DNA from: Solibacter sp039934035
GTDB taxonomy: Bacteria > Acidobacteriota > Terriglobia > Bryobacterales > Bryobacteraceae
Direction of reading: 5' to 3'
Length of the DNA: 64,000 nt
Assembly (NCBI GenBank): GCA_039934035.1
Contig: JBDTMZ010000147.1
Location: forward strand, 108,654-172,653
Below the pieces are notes generated by a model. It saw only the letters and a program-made list of their open reading frames with translations, did not search any database and had not been told where the DNA came from. A program made the translations under genes and the position numbers. Below are positions 17,442 through 26,460 of this stretch, piece by piece. How positions within the stretch are numbered: position 1 is the first letter of the stretch; every line of letters begins with the position of its first letter.

Positions 17442-17752
17442 AGCCCCTGATTATAGCGCGCAGCCCGCTCGAGCCCACGGCCGTCGTGTTTTACAGGGCG
17501 AATCTGGCGCACCTGGCCGCACAGGATGCAGGGCCACGGTGGCCCCATACCAGAACGTCCTATCGGCGTTCATCGGCGGCCAAATCGTTTTCGATGTCGA
17601 CGTGTCTCAAGGCGAGGGGGTCCGCCGATTAACGCCGATGGGGACTTTAGCGGCTGGATCGATCGCGTTCGCGCTTTGCCCTTCACGCGGGGAAAAAGAC
17701 ACGAGAGAGGTCGCCCGGTATCGCTGTTGCGCCTTGCAACGCGGCGATCCAT
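17442..17752. other. Gap with repeat copy B and decayed M56 coding sequence
   Basis: This 311-base gap holds the short inverted repeat at 17562-17639. Bases of about 17690-17752 look like remains of the upstream part of the M56 domain: the codons just before 17753 read NAAIH, the normal lead into the retained MFVETLFWFHP. The expected zinc motif and membrane helices further upstream are absent. Confidence 0.55.
17562..17639. repeat. Dispersed inverted repeat, copy B (short form)
   Basis: The left arm atcggcgttcatcggcggcc (17562-17581) pairs with the right arm (17619-17639), whose reverse complement is atcggcgttaatcggcggac plus c. The loop is 37 bases. A GC hairpin (gggccacggtggcccc) lies just outside at about 17531-17546. 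The core is the same as in copies A and C. Confidence 0.7.
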
Positions 17753-18994
17753 ATGTTCGTGGAAACCCTCTTCTGGTTCCATCCTGTCGTGTGGTGGATC
17801 GGTAAGCGAATGGTCGACGAGCGTGAACGAGCCTGTGACGAAGGAGTGCTAAGCCTTGGCAGCGAGCCCCGTATCTACGCAGAAGCGATCCTCAACGTCT
17901 GCAAGCTCTACGTAGAATCACCGCTCGTCTGCGTATCTGGAGTGACGGGCGCCAATCTCAAGCGAAGGATTGAGACGATCATGACCAACCGCACGGGGCA
18001 AGAGTTGAATCGGGCGAAGAAGATTCTGCTCGCCACTGCCGGAGTCGCAGTTTTGGCTGGCCCTCTGGTGATCGGTCTCTGCCATGGCACCGTAGCCGAA
18101 GCATCGGCGGCGCCATTTACGCCGGAACCGCAAACCTCCTCCTTTGAGGTTGCATCCGTGAAGACCGCCGTCGAGCCGGCGAGGGACCTCATGTTCTGCA
18201 TCGGTCCGTGCACCTTCGGCGAGCGTCTGTCGGTGGTTGGCTCACGGGTGGACATCCGTTTCATGTCTCTGTACAACTTAGTTGTCACGGCCTATCGCAT
18301 CAAGCCACACCAGTTGTCCGGACCGGATTGGATGGGATCGCAGAGATTCGACATCGCGGCGAAAATCCCGGACGGCGTATCTAAAGATCAGGTTCCTGAA
18401 ATGCTTCAGGCGCTGCTCGCCGAGCGATTCAAACTGTCTATCCACCGCGACAGCAAAGATCAGTCTGTCTTCGCCCTCGTCGTGGGCAAGAACGGATCGA
18501 AACTCCAAAGGTCCCGCGCAGAAGCCGAAGCTTTCGTTCCCGAGCCCGCCGGCAGCAACCCGTTGTACACGCCACAAGGGGACGCCCGACAATTGGAAAA
18601 CGGCGACCTTGTAGTCACGAGTGGAGCATATGGCCCCATGCGGGGCGGCAGAGGCTCGAGTGGAGTTATGAAATGGGATTTCCTGAAGCTGACCATGCCG
18701 GCGTTGGCGGCAATGCTGGCGCCGCACCTGGATCGTCCGGTCGTGGATCTGACCAACTTGCAGGGCAGCTATTACCTGGCCTCGGAAAATCGCCCGCCAT
18801 CGGAGGGCGGTGCACGTAAAGGGAGTGGGCCTCCGGAAGGGGGGCGTGCTGGGAGCGACGGCCGCCCGCCCGATCCTTTCGGGGAAGGGCTATTCAGGGC
18901 TATCGAAAAGGCCGGACTGAAGTTGGAGGCGCGTAGAGCACCGGTGGAGATGATCGTGGTAGACCGCGTGGAGAAGGCGCCGACCGGAAACTAG
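17753..18994 (+). CDS. TIGR03435-domain protein with truncated M56 (BlaR1-type) N-terminus
   Basis: The first 90 residues (MFVETLFWFHPVVWWIGKRM, then ERERACDEGVL) are the last part of an M56/BlaR1-type membrane peptidase domain, but the zinc HExxH motif and preceding helices are missing. One membrane helix remains at about 90-112. After it comes a full TIGR03435 module: SFEVASVK, 'YRIKPHQLSGPDWM....FDI.AK.P', 'LL.ERFKL..HR' and the terminal 'RRAPVEMIVVDRVEKAPTGN'. Complete relatives carry both parts. Here the sensor protease is broken, so the protein could be a non-signalling remnant or simply a membrane-anchored TIGR03435 protein. The function of TIGR03435 is unknown. The break lies about 110 bases from repeat copy B. 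Confidence 0.8.
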   Translation: MFVETLFWFHPVVWWIGKRMVDERERACDEGVLSLGSEPRIYAEAILNVCKLYVESPLVCVSGVTGANLKRRIETIMTNRTGQELNRAKKILLATAGVAVLAGPLVIGLCHGTVAEASAAPFTPEPQTSSFEVASVKTAVEPARDLMFCIGPCTFGERLSVVGSRVDIRFMSLYNLVVTAYRIKPHQLSGPDWMGSQRFDIAAKIPDGVSKDQVPEMLQALLAERFKLSIHRDSKDQSVFALVVGKNGSKLQRSRAEAEAFVPEPAGSNPLYTPQGDARQLENGDLVVTSGAYGPMRGGRGSSGVMKWDFLKLTMPALAAMLAPHLDRPVVDLTNLQGSYYLASENRPPSEGGARKGSGPPEGGRAGSDGRPPDPFGEGLFRAIEKAGLKLEARRAPVEMIVVDRVEKAPTGN

Positions 18995-19331
18995 CCCGGA
19001 GCCCGGTGGGCTGGTTGTCCGAGCTGCGGAAGCCGCCGGCGTCGAACCTGACCCTAAACTTCTTGACCCCATCGGCGAAATCCTGATGAAGCTGAAGAGC
19101 TCCAGCGAAGGCTAGTGTCACAAAGTGGCCTGCCTTGTCGTTTCAAACCGTATGAGCAGGCAGAACTTGCGGGAGACGTGTGCCCCCTTGCCGCCTCCGG
19201 CGGCCCGTCAGGAAAAAGCGTAAACTGGACCGAACGCAACGGCCCCTTTCTTCGTCATATGTGGCAATAGGCGCCGAACTAGTCCTTTTCGCTAATGTTC
19301 TTCCCTATGAAACGTCGTTATTGAGAAGCGA
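18995..19331. other. Intergenic region upstream of the receptor/VWA operon
   Basis: I see no gene in this 337-base stretch. A small GC hairpin (ccgcctccggcgg) lies near 19189-19201. GAGAAG just before the ATG at 19332 is an acceptable ribosome binding site. No convincing -35/-10 pair was found. Confidence 0.5.
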
Positions 19332-22300
19332 ATGGCACCAAAACCAATCCTAAATACCTTTATTTCCATCTTCCTGGCGCTGGCACCATGCATTCCGGCG
19401 GCGGCCGCGGAACATCACGGAATCGTAAAATTCGGCGGACTGCCGGTTCCCGGGGCGACCGTCACCGCCATCCAGGGCGATAAAAAACAGGTGGCGATAA
19501 CCGACGGATCGGGCGTGTATGGCTTCGCCGACCTGCCCGACGGGGTGTGGAATCTTCAAGTCGAGATGCTTACCTTCGCGCCGGCGAAGATGGAAGTGGC
19601 GGTGGCGCCCAATGCGCCCAGTCCCGAATGGGAACTGAAACTGCTGCCGTTCGACGAAATCAAGGCGTCCGCGCCGCCACCTCCGGGAATCCCCGCGGTG
19701 CCGACGGCCAACGGCACGCCTGCCACCAACGCCACGTCGGTCGCGCCGGGCACCGCTTCGCCGGGCACGGCTCCGGCACCTACCGCCGCGACTGCGGCTC
19801 CCGCGGCCAACGGCAAGGGCGGCAAAGCGCCCAAGAAAGGCTCCAAAGAGGAACTGGCCGCGGCGACGGCGGCCTCCAACGCGCGCCCGGGCTTTCAGCG
19901 CGCGGACCTGAACGCGAACGCGTCCGCCGCGCCTGCCAACGAGCCGGCTCCGCCTGCAGGTGGCGGCGTGGACGAGGCGTCCGCGTCCAATGGCGCCAAC
20001 GATGCGCTGCTGGTCAACGGCAGCGTTTCCAATGGCGTGGAACGGCGCGCGATCGGCAATTTCCGCAAGGGTCCGGGGTGGGCCTATCGCGGCGATATGA
20101 TGGGGGTGTTCGATAACTCGTGGCTCAACGCGCGCGCCTATTCGATTACCGGCCAGGATACGCCGCAGCCCGCTTACAACCATATACGATACGGCGCGTC
20201 ATTCGGCGGGCCGCTGGCCATTCCGCACCTGTTCCGTACCAATAACGGCAATTTCTTCCTCAACTATCAGGGCGCGCGCAACCGCAACGCCAGCAACCAG
20301 ACTTCGCTGATGCCGACCGCCGCGGAACGCTCGGGCGACCTTTCGAAGACGGTGAATGCACTGGGCCAACCGGTGGTGGCGATCGACCCGGACACGGGCG
20401 CTCCTTTCCCGAACGGGATCATTCCGAGCAACCGGATTTCTCCCCAGGCGGCGGCGCTGTTGGGCTTCTACCCGGCGCCGAATTTCGCGGCGTCGCACTA
20501 CAACTTCCAGATCCCGCTGGTGGGCATCGCAAATTCGGACGCCATTCAGTCGCGCATCAATAAGAGCTGGGGGCAGAAGAACTCGCTCAACGGCAGCTTC
20601 GGGTTTCAGAGCAGCAGGGCGGAGAATCCCAACCAGTTCGCGTTCACGGATACCAACCGCACGCGCGGCATGAACCTGAGCCTGAGTTGGCGGCACACCT
20701 TCACGCGCAACGTGTTCGGGACTGCCACTGCGACGTACAGCCGGCAATCGATTCACGACGTGCCGTTCTTCGCGAACAGGACGAACGTATCGGGCGCGGC
20801 GGGGATTACGGGCAACAATCAGGAAGCGGTGAACTGGGGACCGCCGAGCCTGAGTTTCTCGAGCGGCATTGCGGGATTGAGCGATGGCATTTCGAGCTTC
20901 ACGCGCAATCAGACCTCCGCGCTGGGCTATCAGGTAATGTGGCTGAAGCGCCCGCACAACCTGACGCTGGGCGGCGATGTGCGGCGCATTCAGTTGAATT
21001 ACCTGGGGCAGCAGAATCCGCGCGGCAATTTCGGTTTCACGGGCGCGTATACGCAGGCGACGCAGAACGGCGCGGCGGTGGCATCGAGCGGCAGCGATTT
21101 CGCCGATTTCCTGCTGGGCGTGCCCGACACCTCGAACATCGCCTTCGGCAACGCCGATAAATATTTCCGCTACTCCTCGTACGACGGCTACATCACGGAC
21201 GATTGGCGGGTGGGCGCGGGGCTGACGCTGAACCTGGGCGCGCGTTGGGAATATTCCAGCCCGATCGTGGAAAAGTACGGGCGGCTGGTGAATCTGGATA
21301 TCGCCGACGGGTTCACCCGGCAGGCGCCGGTGGTGGCCAGCAATCCGGTGGGGCCGGTGACCGGACGCCACTATCCCGATTCGCTGGTGCGTCCCACTTA
21401 CGGCGGCTTGCAGCCCCGGTTGGCGCTGTCGTGGCGGCCGATTTTCGGTTCGTCGCTATTGATCCGCGGGGGCTACGGGATGACCCTCAATACGTCGGTC
21501 TACAATTCGCTGGCGACGCAGATGGCGCAGCAATCGCCCTTGTCGAAGAGCTTGAGCGTGCCCAACAGCATTATCAATCCGCTGACCCTGGCGGATGGCT
21601 TTAACGCGGCGCCCAACATTACCACCAACACGTTCGCGCTCGACCCCGATTTCCGGGTGGGCAATGCGCAGAACTGGCAGGCGTCGGCGCAGATGGATCT
21701 GCCGAAGGCGCTGGTGGCCACCGTCACGTATAACGGAATCAAGGGCACCCGCGCCATGCAGGCGTTTCTGCCCAACACCTATCCGGCGGGGGTGATCGCG
21801 CCGTGCCTGACGTGCCTGTCGGGGTACACCTATGTGACGTCGAACGGCAATTCGACGCGCGAGAGCGGGACCTTCCAGTTGCGACGGCGATTGCATAACG
21901 GGTTGACGGCGACGGGCCAGTACACCTATTCGCGCTCGTTCGACAACGCAATTCTGGGGGGCAAGGCCAATACGAACAGCATGATCGCGCAGAACTGGCT
22001 GGATTTGAGCGCGGAGCGCGGACCCTCGAATTTCGATCAGCGCCACATGTTCACGCTACAAACGCAGTTTTCGTCGGGCGTGGGCGTGAAGGGCGGAGCG
22101 CTGCTGCACGGCTGGAGGGCCGCGGCGTACAAGGGTTGGACGCTGGTTACCAACATGACGGTGGGTTCGGGCCTGCCGCAATCGCCCGTCTATTTGACGG
22201 CGGTGAAGGGCACTGGCGTGACCGGACCGCTGCGTCCCGACGTGACGGGGATTTCGGTGCAGGAAGAAGTCGGCGGGCGGCACCTCAATCCGGCGGCGTA

Positions 22301-22553
22301 TGCGGCGCCGAAAGCGGGGCAGTGGGGCAATGCGGGGCGCAACTCGATTGTCGGTCCCGGGCAGTTCACGCTGAACGCGTCGCTGGGACGGACGTTCGCG
22401 GAGAATCTGGATCTGCGCTTCGATTCCACCAATGTGCTGAATCGCGTGACGTATCCAGGGTGGAACACGGTGGTCAATGGCGCGCAATTCGGACTGCCCA
22501 ACACGGCCAACCAGATGCGCAATCTGCAGGGCACCCTGCGGTGGAGATTCTAA
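19332..22553 (+). CDS. TonB-dependent receptor-like outer-membrane protein with reduced plug
   Basis: The 1073-residue protein has a signal peptide (about 1-26, ending PAAAA), a carboxypeptidase-regulatory-like beta domain (about 28-105; 'GLPVPGATVTA...DGSGVYGFADLP'), and an Ala/Pro/Thr/Gly-rich linker (about 113-215). Next comes a short segment with NDALLVNGSVSNG where the plug normally lies, and then the long acidobacterial 'Oar-like' beta-barrel (YGASFGGPL, FFLNYQG, AAERSGDLS) ending in an aromatic residue (LRWRF). The plug is clearly shorter than in the receptor at 48469. It is the first gene of an operon; the VWA gene starts 2 bases after its stop. The substrate is unknown; a large-substrate importer or surface protein is likely. 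Confidence 0.88.
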   Translation: MAPKPILNTFISIFLALAPCIPAAAAEHHGIVKFGGLPVPGATVTAIQGDKKQVAITDGSGVYGFADLPDGVWNLQVEMLTFAPAKMEVAVAPNAPSPEWELKLLPFDEIKASAPPPPGIPAVPTANGTPATNATSVAPGTASPGTAPAPTAATAAPAANGKGGKAPKKGSKEELAAATAASNARPGFQRADLNANASAAPANEPAPPAGGGVDEASASNGANDALLVNGSVSNGVERRAIGNFRKGPGWAYRGDMMGVFDNSWLNARAYSITGQDTPQPAYNHIRYGASFGGPLAIPHLFRTNNGNFFLNYQGARNRNASNQTSLMPTAAERSGDLSKTVNALGQPVVAIDPDTGAPFPNGIIPSNRISPQAAALLGFYPAPNFAASHYNFQIPLVGIANSDAIQSRINKSWGQKNSLNGSFGFQSSRAENPNQFAFTDTNRTRGMNLSLSWRHTFTRNVFGTATATYSRQSIHDVPFFANRTNVSGAAGITGNNQEAVNWGPPSLSFSSGIAGLSDGISSFTRNQTSALGYQVMWLKRPHNLTLGGDVRRIQLNYLGQQNPRGNFGFTGAYTQATQNGAAVASSGSDFADFLLGVPDTSNIAFGNADKYFRYSSYDGYITDDWRVGAGLTLNLGARWEYSSPIVEKYGRLVNLDIADGFTRQAPVVASNPVGPVTGRHYPDSLVRPTYGGLQPRLALSWRPIFGSSLLIRGGYGMTLNTSVYNSLATQMAQQSPLSKSLSVPNSIINPLTLADGFNAAPNITTNTFALDPDFRVGNAQNWQASAQMDLPKALVATVTYNGIKGTRAMQAFLPNTYPAGVIAPCLTCLSGYTYVTSNGNSTRESGTFQLRRRLHNGLTATGQYTYSRSFDNAILGGKANTNSMIAQNWLDLSAERGPSNFDQRHMFTLQTQFSSGVGVKGGALLHGWRAAAYKGWTLVTNMTVGSGLPQSPVYLTAVKGTGVTGPLRPDVTGISVQEEVGGRHLNPAAYAAPKAGQWGNAGRNSIVGPGQFTLNASLGRTFAENLDLRFDSTNVLNRVTYPGWNTVVNGAQFGLPNTANQMRNLQGTLRWRF

Positions 22554-22555
22554 GC

Positions 22556-24688
22556 ATGAAGACCATATCCTTAACCTTGATTTTCGTGCTGCTGGCAAGT
22601 GCGCAGCAGGCGACGCAGCCAGCCACGCAGACGCCCGCGCAAGCGGGGGCAGCGGTCCCCAGCACGGGGCTGGTGAAGTTCGAATCCAGCACGCAGTTGG
22701 TGGTGGAAACCGTGTCCGTGAAGGATAAGAACGGCAATCCGGTGGAAGGGCTGACCGCCAAGGACTTCACGATCACGGAAGACGGCGTACCGCAGACCAT
22801 CAGCTTTTGCGAATTCCAGAAGCTGGAGGATATCGCGCCGCCGGAGTTGCAGCGGCGCCCGGACGATACGCCGGCCGTGGCCGCGCCGGCTTCGGCTTTG
22901 TCGGCCGTCGCCAGCGTGACCAACCATCAGATTACGCCCGAAAGGCCGGGTGACATTCGTTATCGCGACCGCCGGCTGCTGGCCATCTATTTCGACATGA
23001 GCGCCATGCCGGTGCCCGACCAGGTGCGCGCCGAAGCCTCCGCTTTGAAGTTCATCCGCAACCAGATGCAGAAGGCGGATTTGATGGCGATCATGGCATT
23101 CAGCGGCACGGGCGTGCAGGTGATGCAGGATTTCACCGATAAAAGAGACGAGCTGGAAGCCGCCATCACCAAGCTCTTCATCACCGACGACGGTCTGGGA
23201 CAGAACGACGATACGGCCGACGTCGGTTCGGCCTTCGGGTCTGACGACGCGGAGTTCAATCTGTTCACCACCGACCGGCAGTTGGGGGCCCTGCAAACCG
23301 CCGTCAAGATGCTGGGCACGCTGAACGAGAAGAAAGTGCTGGTGTACTTCGCGAGCGGCCTGCGGCTGAACGGCATCGACAATCAGGCGCAGCTGGCGGC
23401 GACCACGAATGCGGCGATTCGCGCCAACGTTTCCTTCTACCCGGTGGACGCGCGCGGGCTGGTGGCGCAGGGTCCGATGGGCGATGCCACCAGGGGGTCG
23501 CAGGGCGGAATCGCGATGTATTCCGGCGGCGGCGCGATGGCCAACAACAACAACTTCCAGAAATCGCAGGATACGCTTTACGCGCTGGCCGCCGACACCG
23601 GCGGGAAGGCGCTGCTGGACAATAACGATCTGTCGCAGGGCGTGGTCAATGCGCAGAAGGCGATCACCAGTTACTACATTATTGGTTACTACTCGGCCAA
23701 TGCGAATATGGACGGCCGTTTCCGCCGCATCAAGATCACCATGGCGGATGCCAGCCTGAAGCTGGATTACCGGCAGGGTTACTACGCGGGCAAGGAATTC
23801 AAGAAGTTCACGCAGGTGGACAAGGAGCGCCAGTTGATCGATGCCCTGATGCTGGGCGACCCTATCACGGAACTTACGATTGCGATGGAAGTGAATTACT
23901 TCCAGCTGAATTCGGCCGAGTATTTCGTGCCGGTAGTGGTCAAGATACCGGGCAGCGAACTGGCGCTGGCGCGCAAGGGCGGGGCGGAACACACGCTGAT
24001 CGATTTCATCGGCGAGGTCAAGGACGAATATAACGTGACGGTAGCGAACGTGCGCGATAAGGTGGATATCAAGCTGTCGGGCGCCACCGCCGCGCAGTTG
24101 TCGAAACAGCCCATTCAGTACGACACCGGCTTCACGCTGCTGCCGGGCACTTACGGCATCAAGTTTCTGGCGCGCGACGACGAAACGGGGCGCATGGGGA
24201 CTTACATGAATAAGTTCGTGGTGCCGAATCTGAATAAAGAGGCCAAGCGCATCCCGATCAGTTCGGTGGTGCTCAGCGGGCAGCGCGTCGATATGAAGGA
24301 TTCACTCTTCACGGCGAACAAGGATAAGGCCGCCGCGCTGGTGAATCCGCTGATTCAGGGGGGGCAGAAGCTGATTCCCAGTGTGACGCGCGTCTTCAGC
24401 CGCAGCCGGGACATGTTTGTCTATCTTCAGGCGTATCAACGCGGGCAGACGACGCAGCAGCCGCTGGTGGCGTTTGTGACCTTTTATCGCGGGCAGACCA
24501 AGGCGTTCGAAACGGCGCCGCTGCCGGTGACAGAGGGCATGGACCCGAAATCCAAAGCCGTACCGTTGGGCTTCAGCCTGGCGCTGAACAAACTGCAGCC
24601 CGGGCGATACAACTGCCAGGTGACGGTGGTGGATACGGCCGGGCAGCGCGCCGCCTTCTGGCAGGCCGCGGTACAGCTGGTACAGTAA
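22556..24688 (+). CDS. Secreted VWA-domain protein, TIGR03436-like
   Basis: The chosen start (MKTISLTLIF) lies 2 bases after the receptor stop codon and gives a signal peptide; the frame is open further upstream inside the receptor gene, but that part is a shadow. The 710-residue product shows the family lead 'VETVSVKDKNGNPVEGLTAKDFTI.EDG', then the VWA domain from about residue 140 (RLLAIYFDMSAM, with Ser in place of the first MIDAS Ser/Asp pattern's usual DxSxS). LVYFASGL and the block 'LAADTGGKALLDNNDLSQGV', 'YYIIGYYS' follow. The C-terminal 300 residues are beta-rich. Co-translation with the receptor suggests a surface complex. It is a paralogue of the gene at the left edge. Confidence 0.9.
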   Translation: MKTISLTLIFVLLASAQQATQPATQTPAQAGAAVPSTGLVKFESSTQLVVETVSVKDKNGNPVEGLTAKDFTITEDGVPQTISFCEFQKLEDIAPPELQRRPDDTPAVAAPASALSAVASVTNHQITPERPGDIRYRDRRLLAIYFDMSAMPVPDQVRAEASALKFIRNQMQKADLMAIMAFSGTGVQVMQDFTDKRDELEAAITKLFITDDGLGQNDDTADVGSAFGSDDAEFNLFTTDRQLGALQTAVKMLGTLNEKKVLVYFASGLRLNGIDNQAQLAATTNAAIRANVSFYPVDARGLVAQGPMGDATRGSQGGIAMYSGGGAMANNNNFQKSQDTLYALAADTGGKALLDNNDLSQGVVNAQKAITSYYIIGYYSANANMDGRFRRIKITMADASLKLDYRQGYYAGKEFKKFTQVDKERQLIDALMLGDPITELTIAMEVNYFQLNSAEYFVPVVVKIPGSELALARKGGAEHTLIDFIGEVKDEYNVTVANVRDKVDIKLSGATAAQLSKQPIQYDTGFTLLPGTYGIKFLARDDETGRMGTYMNKFVVPNLNKEAKRIPISSVVLSGQRVDMKDSLFTANKDKAAALVNPLIQGGQKLIPSVTRVFSRSRDMFVYLQAYQRGQTTQQPLVAFVTFYRGQTKAFETAPLPVTEGMDPKSKAVPLGFSLALNKLQPGRYNCQVTVVDTAGQRAAFWQAAVQLVQ

Positions 24689-24805
24689 GCGCGCAAGGCG
24701 GGACCGGGCGGCGAGCTGGTTTTCGCCCGTCCTTGGCGAAAGCTGCCGCAAGCAGAATTTGTAGAACGGATGGCGCGCTCCGCGGACCTGCAAGGCAAGC
24801 GTGCG

Positions 24806-25264
24806 TCATTGAGTTTCGAGTCCGCCGGCCGGGCGAAGGGCAACCACGGGAGCTAGCGCGGCGTTATAGACAGCATACACATGGCAGCAGCGTTGACCCA
24901 TTTGCAACTCCGCCTTCACGAGCTCAACCAGGCGCCTTTCCTTGGCGTACACAAACTCCTGATCCAAGTCCTCCGGCTGGGCGATTAGGAATCGTTCCCG
25001 ACGCTGTGTTTCGTGATCGTACTCGTAGCCATAAAGGTCGCCGATATTCCATGGGTGGTCCGGGTATAGAAGAAGGGCATTCAACCCGACGCCCACTACC
25101 GAATGGTTCATATGGTGTTCTTTGATGGCATTCTTGATTTGCGCCTCCAGGCTCTGGTATGCGGCCTGGAGCGGCGCGTCCCTGCAGACGCCGATTACAT
25201 GTTCGGTGAACGGCGGCAGCTCCGACGAAACGTCATCCCACGAGACGAATGCCGCAAGACCCAT
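24806..25264 (-). CDS. Hypothetical protein, second gene of an unknown pair
   Basis: I do not recognise this protein of about 152 residues. It is soluble and mildly acidic, with a central segment NHSVVGVGLNALLLYPDHPW and a helical charged stretch near residues 100-125. The ATG at 25264 is preferred over a TTG that abuts the previous stop, because GTGAG lies 7 bases upstream of the ATG. It follows the 81-residue gene on the same strand with about 20 bases between them, and it converges with the VWA gene. Nothing indicates a function. Confidence 0.5.
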   Translation of the reverse strand: MGLAAFVSWDDVSSELPPFTEHVIGVCRDAPLQAAYQSLEAQIKNAIKEHHMNHSVVGVGLNALLLYPDHPWNIGDLYGYEYDHETQRRERFLIAQPEDLDQEFVYAKERRLVELVKAELQMGQRCCHVYAVYNAALAPVVALRPAGGLETQ

Positions 25265-25285
25265 CAAAAACTCACTGAATAGCAA

Positions 25286-25531
25286 CTACGAGGCGCCTGG
25301 CCTGCGTTTGATCTGCTTGGTGACACGCGCCTTTGAGCAACTGTTGTCTAACGGCTCGATGGTCGTCTCCAACACGCCGTAGGTTTCTGCGAACGAACGC
25401 AACCCCGGTTCGCCCCACTCATAGCCGCGTGCAACCATGTTGCCAGCCTCGATCCGATACAGCAAATCGTAGACATCGCTGGCGTAACCACCCAGCAGCG
25501 TGCCGGTGCGCTTGATGATGGTCCGCGACAC
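25286..25531 (-). CDS. Hypothetical small protein, first gene of an unknown pair
   Basis: The 81-residue frame starts with GTG (MSRTIIKRTGTLLGGYASDV) and has no strong Shine-Dalgarno sequence, so the start is uncertain. The middle (VYDLLYRIEAGNMVARGYEW) looks like a folded helical domain and the C-terminus is Lys/Arg-rich. No family is recognised. The region upstream of it is AT-rich (tatattctatag) and is shared with the divergent methyltransferase gene, so it may contain promoters for both. Confidence 0.42.
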   Translation of the reverse strand: MSRTIIKRTGTLLGGYASDVYDLLYRIEAGNMVARGYEWGEPGLRSFAETYGVLETTIEPLDNSCSKARVTKQIKRRPGAS

Positions 25532-25539
25532 GCTATAGA
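25512..25539 (+). promoter_or_regulatory. Possible sigma-70-type promoter for the methyltransferase gene
   Basis: TTGATG and TATAGA are separated by 16 bases, ending 43 bases before the ATG at 25583. The -35 overlaps the start of the divergent 81-residue gene. An AAGGAATAGGG Shine-Dalgarno-like stretch lies just before the start codon. Confidence 0.4.
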
Positions 25540-25582
25540 ATATAAGGTCTTAAACGGTAAAATAGTTGAAAGGAATAGGGTG

Positions 25583-26254
25583 ATGCGATTTACGGACGCA
25601 AAGCGCCTGGTTGCGGCTTGCTTCAGCCTCACGATCATGGCAATCTGCCTTTTCGGATCAGCCGGCCGTCTGGATTGGTCGAATGCATGGGTTCTTCTGG
25701 GACTCTCCTTCGCCGCGGGCGTGGCATTTACGGTCGGGTGCGATCCGGAGTTGGCCGCCGAACGGAGGAAGGTCAAGGCTGGTAAGAGCTGGGATAAGGT
25801 GCTGGTCGGCATCACGGTTCTGCTGGGGCCCATGGCGGTGTGGATTACTGCCGGACTGGACCACCGGTTTCAATGGTCGCACGGCGTGTCTTCCTCAGCG
25901 TTCCCCGCAGGCTTGACAGCGGCCGTGCTTGCCGCTGCTCTCATCACCTGGGCCATGCGATCCAACAGGTTCTTTTCGGCCGTGGTTCGCATTCAGAAGG
26001 ATCGGGGGCACACGGTCGTCGATGGGGGACCTTATCGATTCATCCGGCACCCGGGCTATACCGGCATGTCCGTATTTACTCTGGTGACACCTTTCATTCT
26101 CGGTTCTTATTGGGCGCTCGTACCAGCGGCGGCTACAGCATCAGTAATCGTGTTACGGACGATCATGGAAGACGCGACGCTGCACAGCGAGCTTGATGGT
26201 TATGCCGATTATGCGCACAGGGTGCGACACAGGCTGTTGCCGGCTATTTGGTAG
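25583..26254 (+). CDS. Isoprenylcysteine carboxyl methyltransferase-family membrane protein
   Basis: The 223-residue integral membrane protein has about five hydrophobic helices. The C-terminal catalytic region carries 'GHTVVDGGPYRFIRHPGYTGM', the SAM-binding signature of the ICMT/PEMT superfamily, followed by 'RTIMEDATLHSELDGYADYAHRVRHRLLP', matching the usual 'E...L...GY..Y...V..RL.P' end. Bacterial members methylate small or lipid substrates that are mostly unknown; no prenylated protein substrate is implied. The ATG at 25583 follows a GTG one codon upstream. AAGGAATAGGG supports either start. Confidence 0.87.
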   Translation: MRFTDAKRLVAACFSLTIMAICLFGSAGRLDWSNAWVLLGLSFAAGVAFTVGCDPELAAERRKVKAGKSWDKVLVGITVLLGPMAVWITAGLDHRFQWSHGVSSSAFPAGLTAAVLAAALITWAMRSNRFFSAVVRIQKDRGHTVVDGGPYRFIRHPGYTGMSVFTLVTPFILGSYWALVPAAATASVIVLRTIMEDATLHSELDGYADYAHRVRHRLLPAIW

Positions 26255-26460
26255 GGTTTTTTACGCGCGGTGGCGTCTACCGGGCCGGAGCTTCATGGCG
26301 TTGACCGCCTGGCTGCGCTGAGCTTGGCTCGGCGGCATCGGGGGATGTTTACGCATATCGGCGAAGATTGTTATCCGGCTCAAGCGCACGGTGTCATGAG
26401 CCTTTGTTCAGATAAACTGACGTCAGGAATCGTCCGGTGGGAATCCAGCCCGACAGGGAT

